A stretch of DNA of 64,000 nt from CAVWUA01 sp963758025 (GCA_963758025.1 CAVWUA010000001.1:248001-312000); one strand, 5' to 3'. Numbered from the stretch's first letter, positions 1 to 9,527 are shown. Program-made: numbers and translations. The notes: generated by a model from the letters alone, not told the origin.

Positions 1-155
1 TTCGTCGTTTGAGGTTCCGCCCCCGAGGCATCCGTCCGGCGTCCGCTGGACGGATGAACGAGAATATAGGCCCATCCACCTGGCCCGGGATTGCCACTGC
101 ATGCACCGTCGGTGAAGAGCTGCACCTCGGTGGTTTCCTCGTCGCGTTCATCCAT
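1..155 (-). CDS. rnhA: Ribonuclease HI, N-terminal part (cut by window edge)
   Basis: Reading the minus strand from an ATG at 155 gives an acidic leader and then the RNase HI start QLFTDGACSGNPGPGGWAYI, with the first catalytic Asp in FTDGACSGNPGPGG. About 51 codons are present before the left edge. RNase HI degrades the RNA strand of RNA-DNA hybrids (R-loops, Okazaki primers) in the cytoplasm. It lies downstream of lexA on the same strand, separated by a strong hairpin, so it probably has its own transcript or depends on read-through. Identity is clear from the motif; nothing can be said about the remaining catalytic residues. Confidence 0.9.
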   Translation of the reverse strand, partial: MDERDEETTEVQLFTDGACSGNPGPGGWAYILVHPSSGRRTDASGAEPQTT

Positions 156-208
156 GTTCAACCATCCGATCCGTCCGAGGCAAGGAATAGGGAAAACAAC
201 GGAATGAC

Positions 209-249
209 GCAAGCAAGGACCGGGTTCTCGTTCCACCGGCCTTGCTTGC
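209..249 (-). terminator. Hairpin between lexA and rnhA
   Basis: GCAAGCAAGG at 209-218 pairs perfectly with CCTTGCTTGC at 240-249, and an inner CCGG/CCGG adds four pairs after a one-base bulge, leaving a loop of about 12 bases. It starts 48 bases past the lexA stop. On the minus strand it is followed by only a weakly T-rich stretch (TTGTTTT a few bases on), so it is a plausible but not textbook intrinsic terminator. Confidence 0.55.
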
Positions 250-296
250 CGTCTTGCCTGCTCAATGCTCGGGGCATTGCGTCTGGTTCGTGCGAC

Positions 297-911
297 TCAA
301 TATTTCCGAACCACTCCGACGAGGACACCAATAATATCAACCTTGTCGCGGTAGATCGGCTTCATCTCGCGGTTGGCCGGTTCGAGCCGGACACGGTTCC
401 GTTCGCGGTAGAACCGCTTCAAGGTGGCCTCGCCATCGGCGTCGCGCACGGCGACGATCTGACCGTCGCGGGCCTGCTCCTGGCGGCGAATGATCACGAA
501 GTCGCCATCGGCGATGTGCTCCTCGATCATCGAATCGCCCGAGACCTGCAAGGCAAACTTATCGACGGAATCCTCCCAGTCCTGGAAGTCGAGTTCTTCC
601 TCGGCCTGTTCATCGGCCAGGATCGGCTGTCCGGCGGCGATGCGGCCCAGAAGTTTCACGCCACCGTGGACCGTCGGGGCCATGGTCGGATCGTCGAGCA
701 ACTGAATCGCCCGAGACATGTTCGGCTCTCGGTGGATCAGCCCCTTCTTCTGGAGGGCCTTCAGGTGGCACATCACGCCGTTGGGGCTCTTGATCCCGAA
801 CTCGACGCCGATTTCCCGGACCGTCGGACCGTAACCCCGGCCCTGGATCTTGCTGCGGATAAAACTGTAAATCTCGCGCTGGCGAGACGTTAAGTTGTCA
901 AGGTCGGCCAT
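297..911 (-). CDS. lexA: LexA repressor (SOS regulator, self-cleaving)
   Basis: This is a 204-residue protein of normal LexA length. Residues 1-65 form the winged helix-turn-helix DNA-binding domain (LTSRQREIYSFI, then GPTVREIG). The autocleavage Ala-Gly bond is at 93-94, and the Ser/Lys dyad is Ser127 in SGDSM and Lys165 in EATLK. When RecA filaments form, LexA cleaves itself and DNA-repair genes are derepressed. I start at the ATG at 911 because GGAGT lies about ten bases upstream and the upstream in-frame extension has no LexA character. An SOS box upstream could not be assigned with confidence. Confidence 0.95.
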   Translation of the reverse strand: MADLDNLTSRQREIYSFIRSKIQGRGYGPTVREIGVEFGIKSPNGVMCHLKALQKKGLIHREPNMSRAIQLLDDPTMAPTVHGGVKLLGRIAAGQPILADEQAEEELDFQDWEDSVDKFALQVSGDSMIEEHIADGDFVIIRRQEQARDGQIVAVRDADGEATLKRFYRERNRVRLEPANREMKPIYRDKVDIIGVLVGVVRKY

Positions 912-1127
912 CGGAGTGACTCCCGGGGTTGATGGTCCCTTCGAATCGAGGCGTTCTGAGGGCCGGGCTCCGTCCGCGACGAGGCGGGGGTCGGATCGCT
1001 GCGGGTTACCTGGTCCGATGGGGTACAAACGGACCCGGACACAGACGATCACCACCTGACCCTTTGGTGGCTAATGTACAATGGTTGTCTAGCGCACGCG
1101 AGAACATTTTTCTGAAAAACTGGAAAT

Positions 1128-2324
1128 TCACTTGACGCTCACTCCGCGGGTTCCGGTTTTCTCATCCGCATCCGGGGATTCATGAACGAGGTCGGAGATC
1201 AGAGCGACGAGATCCCGGAGGTGATATCCCGTGGCGACAAGCTGGCCGTCCCTGTCCACGACCATCAGGTAGGGAATGGCCATCACGCCGAAGCGAACGG
1301 CCAGGGGTTGCTCGGCGTTCTCGTCTTCGGAAACCGGGACGGCGGATGAGCGGATCTGCGGCCAGTCGAGCTTGCTGGTCTTGAGAAACTCCTCGACCGG
1401 CTCACGCTTCTCGTCGAGGTTCACGCCGATGATCTGAAGACCCAGCGGCCCGAGTTGCTCGTGCATCATTTTCATCGAGGGCATCTCCTGCATGCAAGGA
1501 CCGCACCAGGTCGCCCAGAAGTCGATGACCACGACCTTGCCGCGATAGTCCTCCAGGTTCAGCGTTTTTCCCTCGTACGTCTCGCCCGAGAAGCCGGAGA
1601 GGACCTGGCCCTTGAGCGCGAGGCGGCGGGCGATCCCGGCGGCATACTGAGCCTGAGGATCGTCCGGGAATCGTTCGGCAAGCACCTTGTAGAGCTTCTG
1701 CGCGAGTGTCTCTCGGCCGGTCAACTCGGCCTCGGAAGCCAGCCGGCCGAGTATCTGGGCCGTCTCCGGGTGAGGAGACTTGTCGTTCGCCAGCTGGATG
1801 GCGGCCCGGGACACCTGCTCGAACCGGGCTTCCTCGCTCGGGAAGGCCGATTCCGGCGCGTCCTCCAGCGCCTTGACCCACTCGAAGGCGGCCAGCGAGG
1901 TCAACTCCGTTCCCTGCCAGTCTTGCTCCATCTTTTCGGTGACGGCGCGCAGGCGGTCGAGGGCCTTTGGCTTGCTTTCGAGAACCTGATCTTTCAGGGC
2001 CTCGAGTTCGGCCTGAGCGGCCTTGCGCCGCATCTCGTCGGTCGCCTCCGGGTCCTCCACGATCGACGCGGCGGTCTCGATGACCGCCTCGGAGTACGCG
2101 ATGAAGTTCGCGTGAACGGCTTCCAGGTCATTGACGTCGGCCTGCTCGTAAACCCGCTTCAGATGGGCGATGTGCGCCCAGCGCTCGGCCGGGGTCCCCT
2201 CGGTCTTCGCGGTGAATTGGGGCCGCTGCGGGGTCCCGCGGCTCTGTGCGCAGCCGCCGGCCAGGACCGCGGTCAGCCCGACGATCAGGCTCCATCGAGA
2301 GAAAGAAGACAAGCGGACGCTCAT
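1128..2324 (-). CDS. TlpA-like thioredoxin lipoprotein
   Basis: A 398-residue secreted protein. A hydrophobic leader ends in a lipobox-like AGGC (Cys25), so the mature protein is probably membrane-anchored outside the cytoplasm. Residues about 45-235 are helical, charged and uncharacterised. From about 240 a TlpA/AhpC-type thioredoxin fold begins, with the redox motif WCGPC at 273-277 and the cis-Pro region near AIPYLM. Proteins of this kind reduce disulfides or assist cytochrome maturation; the partner here is unknown. The ATG at 2324 is preferred over the upstream in-frame start because it directly precedes the signal peptide. It is divergent from the LmbE-like gene. Confidence 0.85.
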   Translation of the reverse strand: MSVRLSSFSRWSLIVGLTAVLAGGCAQSRGTPQRPQFTAKTEGTPAERWAHIAHLKRVYEQADVNDLEAVHANFIAYSEAVIETAASIVEDPEATDEMRRKAAQAELEALKDQVLESKPKALDRLRAVTEKMEQDWQGTELTSLAAFEWVKALEDAPESAFPSEEARFEQVSRAAIQLANDKSPHPETAQILGRLASEAELTGRETLAQKLYKVLAERFPDDPQAQYAAGIARRLALKGQVLSGFSGETYEGKTLNLEDYRGKVVVIDFWATWCGPCMQEMPSMKMMHEQLGPLGLQIIGVNLDEKREPVEEFLKTSKLDWPQIRSSAVPVSEDENAEQPLAVRFGVMAIPYLMVVDRDGQLVATGYHLRDLVALISDLVHESPDADEKTGTRGVSVK

Positions 2325-2449
2325 GGCAACGTATCCAGAACGAATGAGAACACCCACCCTCCGGGCACTGCGGTCTTGCCCTGGAGGCGGTCGGGGGGTA
2401 AACCTCTCGGCAACGAGGATTCAGTATAACTTGTCGAGGGGGCATCGCC

Positions 2450-3229
2450 ATGTCGGAACCGGTTCGCATTCTCGCCTTGCACGCCCATCCCGACGACGTG
2501 GAGTTCCAGTGCGCCGGCACGCTGGCCCTCTTGCGGGAGGCGGGCTGCCACGTCACGATCGCCACGATGACCCCCGGCGACTGCGGCAGCGCCGAGCACG
2601 ATGCCGAGGCCATCGCCGCGATTCGCCGCGAGGAGGCCCGCGCGGCGGCCGACCTCATCGGTGCCGACTATCTCTGTCTGGAGTTCCGCGACCTGGCCAT
2701 CTTCAACGACGACGACGCCCGCCGCCGCGTCACCGAGGCCCTCCGGCGCACCCGCCCCGACATCATCCTGACCGCCCCGCCGGTCGATTACCTCTGCGAC
2801 CATGAGATGACCAGTCTGCTCGTCCGCGACGCCTGCTTCACCGCGCCGATCCCGAACTACGCCACCCGCCAGTGGGGGCCGGCCCCCCCCTTGCCCCGTA
2901 TCCCGCACCTCTACTACGTCGATCCCCTGGAAGGCGCCGACCGCGACGGTAACCCCTTGCCGGCGGGCTTCCACGTCGATGTGACGCGGGTCTTCGAGAC
3001 CAAGCGGCAGATGCTCGCCTGTCATGCCAGCCAGCGCAACTGGCTCCTGCGGCAGCACGGCATCGACGAGTACCTCGACAGCCAGGCCAAGTGGTCCGCC
3101 CACCGCGGCCAGGAGATCGGCGTCGCGCACGCCGAGGGGTTCCGGCAGTACCTCGGCCATGCGTACCCGCACGACAACCTCCTGCTGACGCTGATCGGGC
3201 AGGACGGGCGGGGGAACCCCTTGACGTAA
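2450..3229 (+). CDS. PIG-L/LmbE-family deacetylase
   Basis: A 259-residue protein with the family's metal-binding motif HPDD at residues 13-16 (LALHAHPDD) and the second metal-site region around DYLCDHEMT. PIG-L enzymes are Zn-dependent N-deacetylases acting on N-acetylglucosaminyl conjugates, including bacillithiol and mycothiol precursors. Planctomycetes carry many paralogues, so the substrate cannot be named. The ATG has a G-rich stretch (GAGGGGG) upstream. The gene is transcribed away from the thioredoxin lipoprotein and appears monocistronic. Confidence 0.88.
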   Translation: MSEPVRILALHAHPDDVEFQCAGTLALLREAGCHVTIATMTPGDCGSAEHDAEAIAAIRREEARAAADLIGADYLCLEFRDLAIFNDDDARRRVTEALRRTRPDIILTAPPVDYLCDHEMTSLLVRDACFTAPIPNYATRQWGPAPPLPRIPHLYYVDPLEGADRDGNPLPAGFHVDVTRVFETKRQMLACHASQRNWLLRQHGIDEYLDSQAKWSAHRGQEIGVAHAEGFRQYLGHAYPHDNLLLTLIGQDGRGNPLT

Positions 3230-4198
3230 CGGCCGCCGACCAGCCGCTGACGGAACGATCGATCGTGGGCTGCCGGTGCCCTGGGACGGTCGTGGCTCCG
3301 CCCCACCTCGACCCTTCCAGGCCCCCGCCGCGCGCGACCCCGCAAGCACCACGCCCGCCCCCAGCACCACCACCGCCGCCACGCGGATCAGGAGCGGAAG
3401 TTTGGATTTCCCAGAGACTTGCGTCGTATTTCGCGTGGCTTCGTTTGGTGATTTCGCGGGGTGTTTCGGGCGGGAAATTCCCGTCTCCTTCCGCGTCGGA
3501 ACGCCGATCTGTCCCGGACGAGCCGGGGACCCGTCGTGACGCGCGGGAACCGCCGTTTCGTTTGCGGGATGATATGCCACAACCTTCTTCAGAATCGAGT
3601 CTTGTGGCGAAATTCCCGCGGCTTCGATTGGTGATTTCGCCCCGTCGTCGCGCGGGTCATCCCGCTCGCCGACCGAGGCGGAACCGGCGACCCTTCGGGA
3701 ACCGCCCTGGGGAGACTCAACCGCTTTACTCACTGAAGGTTGCGACGAAACCTCGACGGCTTTGATTTGTGAATTCGCCCGCATTTTCACCTTCGCGATC
3801 CGCTCCAACCCCCGGATCGCCCGGTGCAGACTCTTCGACCACCGCGGCAGGTAGCGGAGGACGAACTTCACCGCCTCGATCGGCAGATGCACCCCCGGCG
3901 ACGCCTCGGCCCACATCCGCAGCTCGATCGTCCGAATCCGCTTCAAGACCACCATCGCCCGCACCGCCTGCTCGATCAGGACCAACTCCTCCTCCGTCGT
4001 CGGCCGTTGATTCCGATACCAGTCCTCCCGCAACCGCTTCTGAAACGCTTTTTCCTCCCGCGTCAGCACCACCACCCGCGCCGAGAGCCCATGCCGCACG
4101 CTATTCTGACTGGCCCGCGCCTTCCCCCTGGCCGTGCGAGGCCCGGTACTCTTCTGCGCATTCCGTCGATTGGCGTCGATCTGTCGCTGGCTGAGCAT
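3230..4198 (-). CDS. STGPRT/HGLSA-headed repeat protein, 3' end unclear
   Basis: From the ATG at 4198 the protein begins MLSQRQIDANRRNAQKSTGP and continues through an SVRHGLSA motif. This head occurs in many copies in planctomycete genomes and has no known function. About 125 charged helical residues follow, then three in-frame repeats of a motif centred on KSPNEA. No in-frame stop appears before 2321; the open frame would run antisense through the whole LmbE gene, which I do not believe. I therefore end the call at the LmbE boundary and assume a lost stop through a sequence error or real decay. The product is unrecognised beyond the family head. Confidence 0.5.
3402..3778 (-). repeat. Three in-frame degenerate repeats (KSPNEA type)
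   Basis: Approximate copies at 3402-3457, 3583-3640 and 3722-3778 share a plus-strand core close to GGCTTCGNTTGGTGATTTCGC. On the minus strand they encode AKSPNEATRNTTQVS, AKSPIEAAGISPQDS and ANSQIKAVEVSSQPS, all in one frame. Spacing is irregular (about 180 and 140 bases), which argues for spread by segmental duplication within the gene and not for a simple tandem array. Confidence 0.65.
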
Positions 4199-4608
4199 GA
4201 GCGGGTCTATCTCCCTTTTGGTGTTCCACTCGGACCGATCCTCTCCAGGCGCACCCCGACCGCCCCGGAGGATCGCGTCCGTCTCGGGAGAATATCGCGA
4301 CCGCCCCGACCTCCTATCACCCAATCGGAGCCGTTGGCCTGCGCACGTCCACCCGATCCCGGGATAGAGAAGGGAGGTCCGCACGGCGACCCCGACCAGG
4401 CTTTGGGTGGTGTATTATCTGCCTATCGCCAGAATTACTCATAGTTAGGCGGCTGATGCTGGAAGCTGCGTCCCAGGTTTCTTCTTTTACGCTCGCAAGG
4501 GTTTACGGTACGCGCGACAAAATTTCCTGCAACCGGCGGTTGGGGACCGCCGATAAGCAGGGTGGAGGCTTGTATTTTTTACAAACCGGCATCCTTGAGG
4601 CTCACCAG
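4199..4608. other. Gene-poor stretch
   Basis: Upstream of the repeat protein on the minus strand. I see no conserved coding sequence. It probably holds the promoter of the repeat gene and marks the left shoulder of an AT-richer accessory segment that continues to about 7.4 kb. Confidence 0.4.
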
Positions 4609-4701
4609 ATGATCGAATCCCTGATTTCCGGCTTGGTCAGTGTCCTGTTCGCGAAGGTTTTGGATATCTTCCTTGAGATTCACCAACGAAGAAAACAGTA
4701 A
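4609..4701 (+). CDS. Candidate 30-residue membrane peptide
   Basis: An ATG at 4609 is preceded by GAGG with eight bases of spacing, a good ribosome-binding site, and opens a 30-codon frame. The peptide has a hydrophobic/amphipathic core (LISGLVSVLFAKVLDIFLEI) and a basic tail (HQRRKQ), the profile of small membrane or toxin-like peptides. The frame is open upstream to 4456, but that part is not hydrophobic and has no clear start signal. No homologue is recognised. It precedes the DUF4041/GIY-YIG gene by 178 bases of AT-rich DNA. Confidence 0.35.
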   Translation: MIESLISGLVSVLFAKVLDIFLEIHQRRKQ

Positions 4702-4879
4702 AGTAGGGTGGGTGCATACAACAATATATTAATTTTTGGATGGTTGGCGGTGTCCACACTACATTTCCGCCGCTCCGGGACAATTCCATCACGCTATTAT
4801 CTTTGTGGGCTTGCATGCGCCTCGCCTTCCTTGGATGATGACTGCGTGGTAAATGTTCCCGTCTATAAGTGAGTGATCT

Positions 4880-6763
4880 ATGGTTTACGCGATAATTGGT
4901 TTGGTTGTCCTGGCGTCCATCGCAGCAGCGCTTTACTTCTCAATCAGGTCTGGAGAGCTAGCCGGTCAGGTTTCGTCGCTCCAGGCGATTGTCCAGGAGC
5001 AAGAAGCCGACTTCTCCACGAAGGTCGAGCAACTGAGCGCCGAGCTTTCTGCGATCAAGAAATACAGCCATATCCCGAACATCATGGAGCGAGCGAGGAC
5101 GATCAACGAGGAGGTTAAGGCGAAGGAGGAACGAGCTCGGGCCGAGGGAGAAAAGATCGTCGAGGCCGCGACGCTGGACGCGACTCGCCTCAGGGAGGCG
5201 GCTGAAGCCAGGCTGGAACAGGCTCGACTTCGAGCCGACGATTACCTCCTCGCAGCCACTGAGCAGGCGAAGGAGTGGCGAAGGCAGCTCACCTCGGATC
5301 AAGAGGCCGCTCTTGCCAGGGCCGAGGAGGCTGTTCGCGTCGCCAAATTCCAGGCCGCCAACCACATCGAGGCAGCCCAGAAGGAGGCCAAGGAGCTCCT
5401 CAAAAAAGCCAGGAAGGAGGCCAAGGAGAAAACCCAGCAGGTCGAGGAAACCCTCGATCAGGCCACGGCCTACGCGCATCGAATCCGAGCTGAGGCAGAG
5501 GAGCGGGCAGAGGACATTGGAGGCGAGGCCTACCATGCCCTTCGACGACACGACTATTACGAATCCACAGCCCAGGCGATGCGGAACACGGTCGAGGGCT
5601 ACAAGGATGTGTACACGGTCCCCTCTGAGCATATTCTCGACGAACTGGCCGAGGAGTTTTCCTTCGACAAGTCAGGAGAGCGCCTGAAGATCGCCCGAGA
5701 GCGAACGCGGGTCATGCAGAAGAACGGTACGGCCGCGAGCTGCAACTATCCCGACGGCTGGAAAAAGGAATACGCCATCAACTTCGTCCTGAGCGCCTTC
5801 AACGGCAAGGTCGATTCCATCCTTGCAAGGGTCAAACCCTCCACCCAGGGAAAGCTGATCCAGGAGATCAAGGATGCGTACTGCGCTGGTCAACTACAAC
5901 GGAAGCGTCTTCAAGGATGCGAGGATTCAGGAAGAGTTCCTGGCCGCGAGGCTCGAAGAACTCAAATGGGCCGTCGCCGTCCAGAGGTTGAAGGAGCGCA
6001 GGCGGGAGGAGCAGCGGGCCATCCGTGAACAGATCCGTGAGGAAGAACGGTCGAGAAAGGAGATCGAGAGGGCGATCCGTCAGGCGAAGAAGACGGAGGA
6101 GGAGATCGGCAAGGCAATCGATCTCGCCCGGAGGGAATTTGAGCACGCCAGCGAGGAGGAGAGGTCGAGGTACGAGGCGATGCTCAAGGATCTCGACGAA
6201 AAGTTGAGGGAGGCCGAGGAGAAGAACAAGCGGCGCTCTCGATGGCCCAGCAGACCAAGTGCGGCCACGTTTACATCATCTCCAACATCGGGTCGTTCGG
6301 CGAGGAAGTCTTCAAGATCGGACTCACACGGAGACTGGAGCCCACGGACCGGGTGCGGGAGTTGGGAGATGCTTCAGTTCCCTTCCCATTCGACATTCAC
6401 GCCATGATCTACTCCGAAGATGCCCCGGCATTGGAGTCGTCACTCCACAAGAAATTCCTCGCCAGCCAGTTGAACAAGGCCAACAAACGGAAAGAATTCT
6501 TTCGGGTTGACCTCAAGGACATCAAGAGTACCGTCGAAGAGATGGGCTTGAAGGCGCGATGGACGATCGAGGCCGAGGCCAGGGAATTCCGCGAGACGCT
6601 CGCCCTGGAGCAGGCCATGACCGAGGATGTCGAACTGCGCACCCGATGGATGGCGGATCAGGAGGCGTACGAGAACGCCCGCGGGTCCATCGATGAGACC
6701 GACGAGGATGGAGACGAGGAGTCGATGGACGAGGAAGATGCAATGACGGATGCCGCTATCTGA
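4880..6763 (+). CDS. DUF4041/GIY-YIG (T5orf172-type) protein, two frameshifts
   Basis: One gene read in three frames. Residues 1-25 form a transmembrane helix (IIGLVVLASIAAALYF), followed by about 180 residues of coiled coil. A DUF4041-like domain follows (around DEILDELAEEFSFD through ELKWAVAVQRL), then more coiled coil. The C-terminal GIY-YIG-type domain begins HVYIISNIGSFGEEVFKIGL. Shifts lie near 5878 (one extra base in GATGCGTACTGCG) and near 6233 (one G missing before GCTCTC); each restores the family sequence. These proteins are patchily distributed, often on mobile DNA; whether they cut nucleic acid is not established. The AT-rich flanks fit acquired DNA. Confidence 0.8.
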
Positions 6764-6901
6764 ATTGCGAACACTTCCTTGGAGAGTCCCTTCGACCGCG
6801 CTATTGCGGATTCGATCGAAAAGCTTGCGCAGCTTGCCAAGGAGGCGATCGGCGAGCACCGAGCGGGTTTGACCGAGGAACTCGACCCGGATCGAATCTG
6901 A
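6764..6901 (+). other. Coding-like in-frame tail after the GIY-YIG stop
   Basis: Directly after the TGA at 6761-6763 the same frame stays open for 45 codons to a TGA at 6899-6901. It reads as a well-formed acidic/helical segment (FDRAIADSIEKLAQLAKEAI) without an ATG. It could be the true C-terminus of the preceding protein behind a point nonsense change, a remnant gene, or chance. No ribosome-binding site precedes the possible TTG at 6779. Confidence 0.3.
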
Positions 6902-7401
6902 ACTCGCGCACGACCCGACGATTTCGTGAGATGTTTTCAGCCTTGCCGGCGGCTGGATGGCCCTGGTAAAGCCATTAATGAATTGTTTTAATATATTAAC
7001 ATATATTAAATTTAGCATAGTGGTCTGTGCCCATCCTGCATTAATTGGGCTTTGGCGTTGTAGGGAATTTTCCATCCGCAATCGAGACACCTACCCCCAC
7101 GAGCCCTTTTGGCAACATAATTCTTGACAGGCCGACCCTCGGGTGGTCAATTGGCCGGAACATTCATTTTATGTGTTCCTAGATTGAAAAAATTTATCCA
7201 GTTCAACTCTAGGAACCAAGAATATCTTATTTTTTTGAAATCTGCATGATCGGGGGCTTCTGAATCGGTTCCCGAAAGGGTGGCCGGTCCGATCGGGTGG
7301 GGTACGCGTGCGAACCCCACCTCCCCCCATCGAGATCAATCCGCTCGATCGTCTCCGGGAAACCGGTCGTAGGCCCCGGGCGTGCGACGAGGAGTGGTCC
7401 C
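6902..7401. other. AT-rich intergenic region
   Basis: About 500 bases without a credible gene. Positions 6970-7020 are very AT-rich (TTTTAATATATTAACATATA), unlike the rest of the window. A TTGACA at 7134-7139 sits on the left arm of a TTGAC/GTCAA inverted repeat ending near 7160. The right part, from about 7230, returns to high G+C and carries the leader of the surface-protein gene. The composition suggests foreign DNA or a strong promoter/curved region. Confidence 0.45.
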
Positions 7402-9292
7402 TTGAAAAAACGCCATCCGCGCCGGTTGCGACCGGACCTGGAGAGACTCGACGACCGTTGCCTCTTATCGGCCGGGGTCGCCGTAAGCCTCACGCCCGGG
7501 TTGATGACGATCCAGGGGACGACGGAGAACGATCGAATCATCGTGCAGCGATTCGGCAAGATTCTCCGCGTGAATGCTGGCCGGGGCGTCTATCCGGCGG
7601 CGTCGGCACGGCATATCTCGATTGATTCTCAGGCTGGCGACGACCTGGTCTGGCTCAATCTCGGCGACACGCCGGGCCGGTGGCCGGCTCCGGCCCGCGA
7701 CGGCCACCATCGCCGCCGGCGCGGGGAACGACACGGTCCTCGCCGGCGCATCGCGCGACCTGATCGTCGGCGGGGCCGGCAACGACCTGCTTCTTGGCGG
7801 CTCCGGCGGAGACCGCATCTTCGGCGGCCTGGCCGAGGGCCCGTTCGTCGGGGCGCGGGGCGGGGACCGGGTCTCGGACGGCGTCGAGGTGGGACTCCTC
7901 CGGGACCAGGCCGGGCAGCCGGTCCCCGACGGACTAACCGACCGCGACACGATCCGGGGCAACGCCGGCGACGATTACCTCGACGGCGGCGCCGGGAACG
8001 ACTCGATCGAGGGGGGAGACGGGTCGGAGGTCATCCTCGGCGGCGCCGGGAATGACATCATCCGGGGGGATGCGGGCGACGACCGAATCACCGGCGACGA
8101 CGGCGCGGATACGATCTATGGCGGCATCGGTGAAGACTTCCTCTACGGCGGGACCGGCAACGACACGATCGACGGTCAGGACGGCCACGACATCATCAAC
8201 GGCGGCGCCGGCAAGGACACCCTCGCGGGGGAGGCCGATTCCGACGTGATCATCGGCGGCGATGACGACGACCTGGTCTTTGGCGGCGACGGCGACGACC
8301 TGATCCAGGGCGGCGCGGGCAACGACACCCTTTCCGGCGGCAATGGGAACGACGCCGTTTACGGCGAAGGCGGCAATGACCAGGTTGACGGCGCGCTCGG
8401 CGACGATCTGCTTAGCGGGGGCGATGGCAACGATTCCCTGATCGGCTGGTTCGGGAACGACGTGATCGGCGGCGATGCCGGCGATGACACCCTGAATGGG
8501 GGCGACGGCAACGACGTCCTCCAGGGTTCGTCCGGCGACGACGACCTTTACGGCGGCACCGGGAACGATTCCCTTTACGGCGGCACCGGGATCGACGACC
8601 TCCAGGCCGATTCCGGTGACGACCTCCTCGACGCCGGCGACGAGCCGAACCCGACCAGCAGCCAGCGAAACTACCTCGATGGCGGTCCGGGGCGGGACAC
8701 ACTCGTCGGGAGCAACATCGCGGACAGCATGATGGGCGGGACGGAGGACGATACCCTGCTCGGCGGCGCGGGCGATGACACCTTGAACGGTTACGACGGC
8801 AACGACATGATCGACGGCGGTGCCGGATGGGACCAGCTCCTCGGCGGCGCCGGCAACGATACCCTCTACGGCGGGACGGGAAAGGACGACATCAAGGGCG
8901 GGTCCGGCAATGACAGGATGGACAAGGGGCCGACCGACGAGGGAGACACCTGGTACGGCGGCGGCGGGTTCGATTCCGACGACCTGCTGGCCCTGGGCGC
9001 TCTGCTGGACCTCATGGTCCTGCTGAACAGCCAGGCCGAGGCGCAGGTCGCCGCGCCGGTCCCGCCACCTCAGTTCCACTACGCCGCGCAGCCCGCGATG
9101 CTCGAAGATCTCAACCTGTTCTACCCGATCGATGGCTCAGAGGAAGGAGTCGAGAGATGGATCTTGAAATTCACTCATGCCGTGAATGACCTGTCGCCGA
9201 CCTTGCATCAGCTCGTGTTCAACCTGCCCCCCCTGATCGACAACGATCCCTCGTTCTGGAAACTGCCGCCCTACAATGGGTTGATCTACTGA
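7402..9292 (+). CDS. RTX-type calcium-binding surface protein, one frameshift
   Basis: I start at the TTG at 7402 because GAGGAG lies about seven bases upstream. The N-terminus is basic and then carries LERLDDRCLLSAG, the planctomycete N-terminal sorting motif of secreted or surface proteins. About 60 residues of beta-type sequence follow. A one-base shift near 7680-7700 then leads into roughly 1.2 kb of glycine/aspartate nonapeptides (GGAGNDTLYGGTGND), which in RTX proteins wind into a Ca2+-binding parallel beta-roll. The C-terminal 110 residues are non-repetitive (QFHYAAQPAM to PYNGLIY). No peptidase or lipase domain is seen. The likely role is cell-surface structure or adhesion. Confidence 0.8.
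7735..8930 (+). repeat. RTX nonapeptide repeat array (coding)
   Basis: About 40 degenerate 27-base units encode GG-x-G-x-D-x-hydrophobic-x. The GC-rich periodicity also produces a long antisense reading frame on the minus strand, which is a mirror of the repeat and not a gene. Confidence 0.85.
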
Positions 9293-9527
9293 CGGAGCAT
9301 GCGGAGGGTGGAAACGACATATGGAGCTGCGTCACGACTGCGTTCTACGCACGTGAAAGAAGAAAATGCCGCCGATTAGCTCGACCGCCTGACGTCTCGG
9401 CTCCGCGGATCAATAATGGGACGGCGTCGGCGAATTACTCCGATAAAGTCAGCGGTCGCCGACGCTCCGTCTCCAAACGCCCTCGTGCGACGGTCGGGGC
9501 CCTGGCCTTCTTCGGGAGAATTCGGCC

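Noticed and set aside
2321..3229. Continuation of the STGPRT repeat protein antisense to the LmbE gene
   Set aside because: The LmbE protein is strongly conserved in the other strand, and the antisense part has no family similarity. Long antisense frames are common at this G+C.
4880..6763. Transposase or homing endonuclease call for the GIY-YIG gene
   Set aside because: The DUF4041 plus T5orf172-type layout differs from homing endonucleases, and no transposase motif, terminal repeats or intron context is present.
7134..7162. Promoter at TTGACA upstream of the RTX gene
   Set aside because: The -35 box is perfect, but the hexamer at 17 bases (TCAATT) is a poor -10, and the motif is part of an inverted repeat.
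7735..8930. Possible CRISPR or satellite array
   Set aside because: The 27-base periodicity is a coding nonapeptide repeat with conserved Gly/Asp positions; units are directly adjacent and lack unique spacers.
7934..9079. 381-codon minus-strand frame across the RTX repeats
   Set aside because: It is the mirror image of the GGxGxD repeat, rich in Val/Ala/Ile periodicity, with no start signal.
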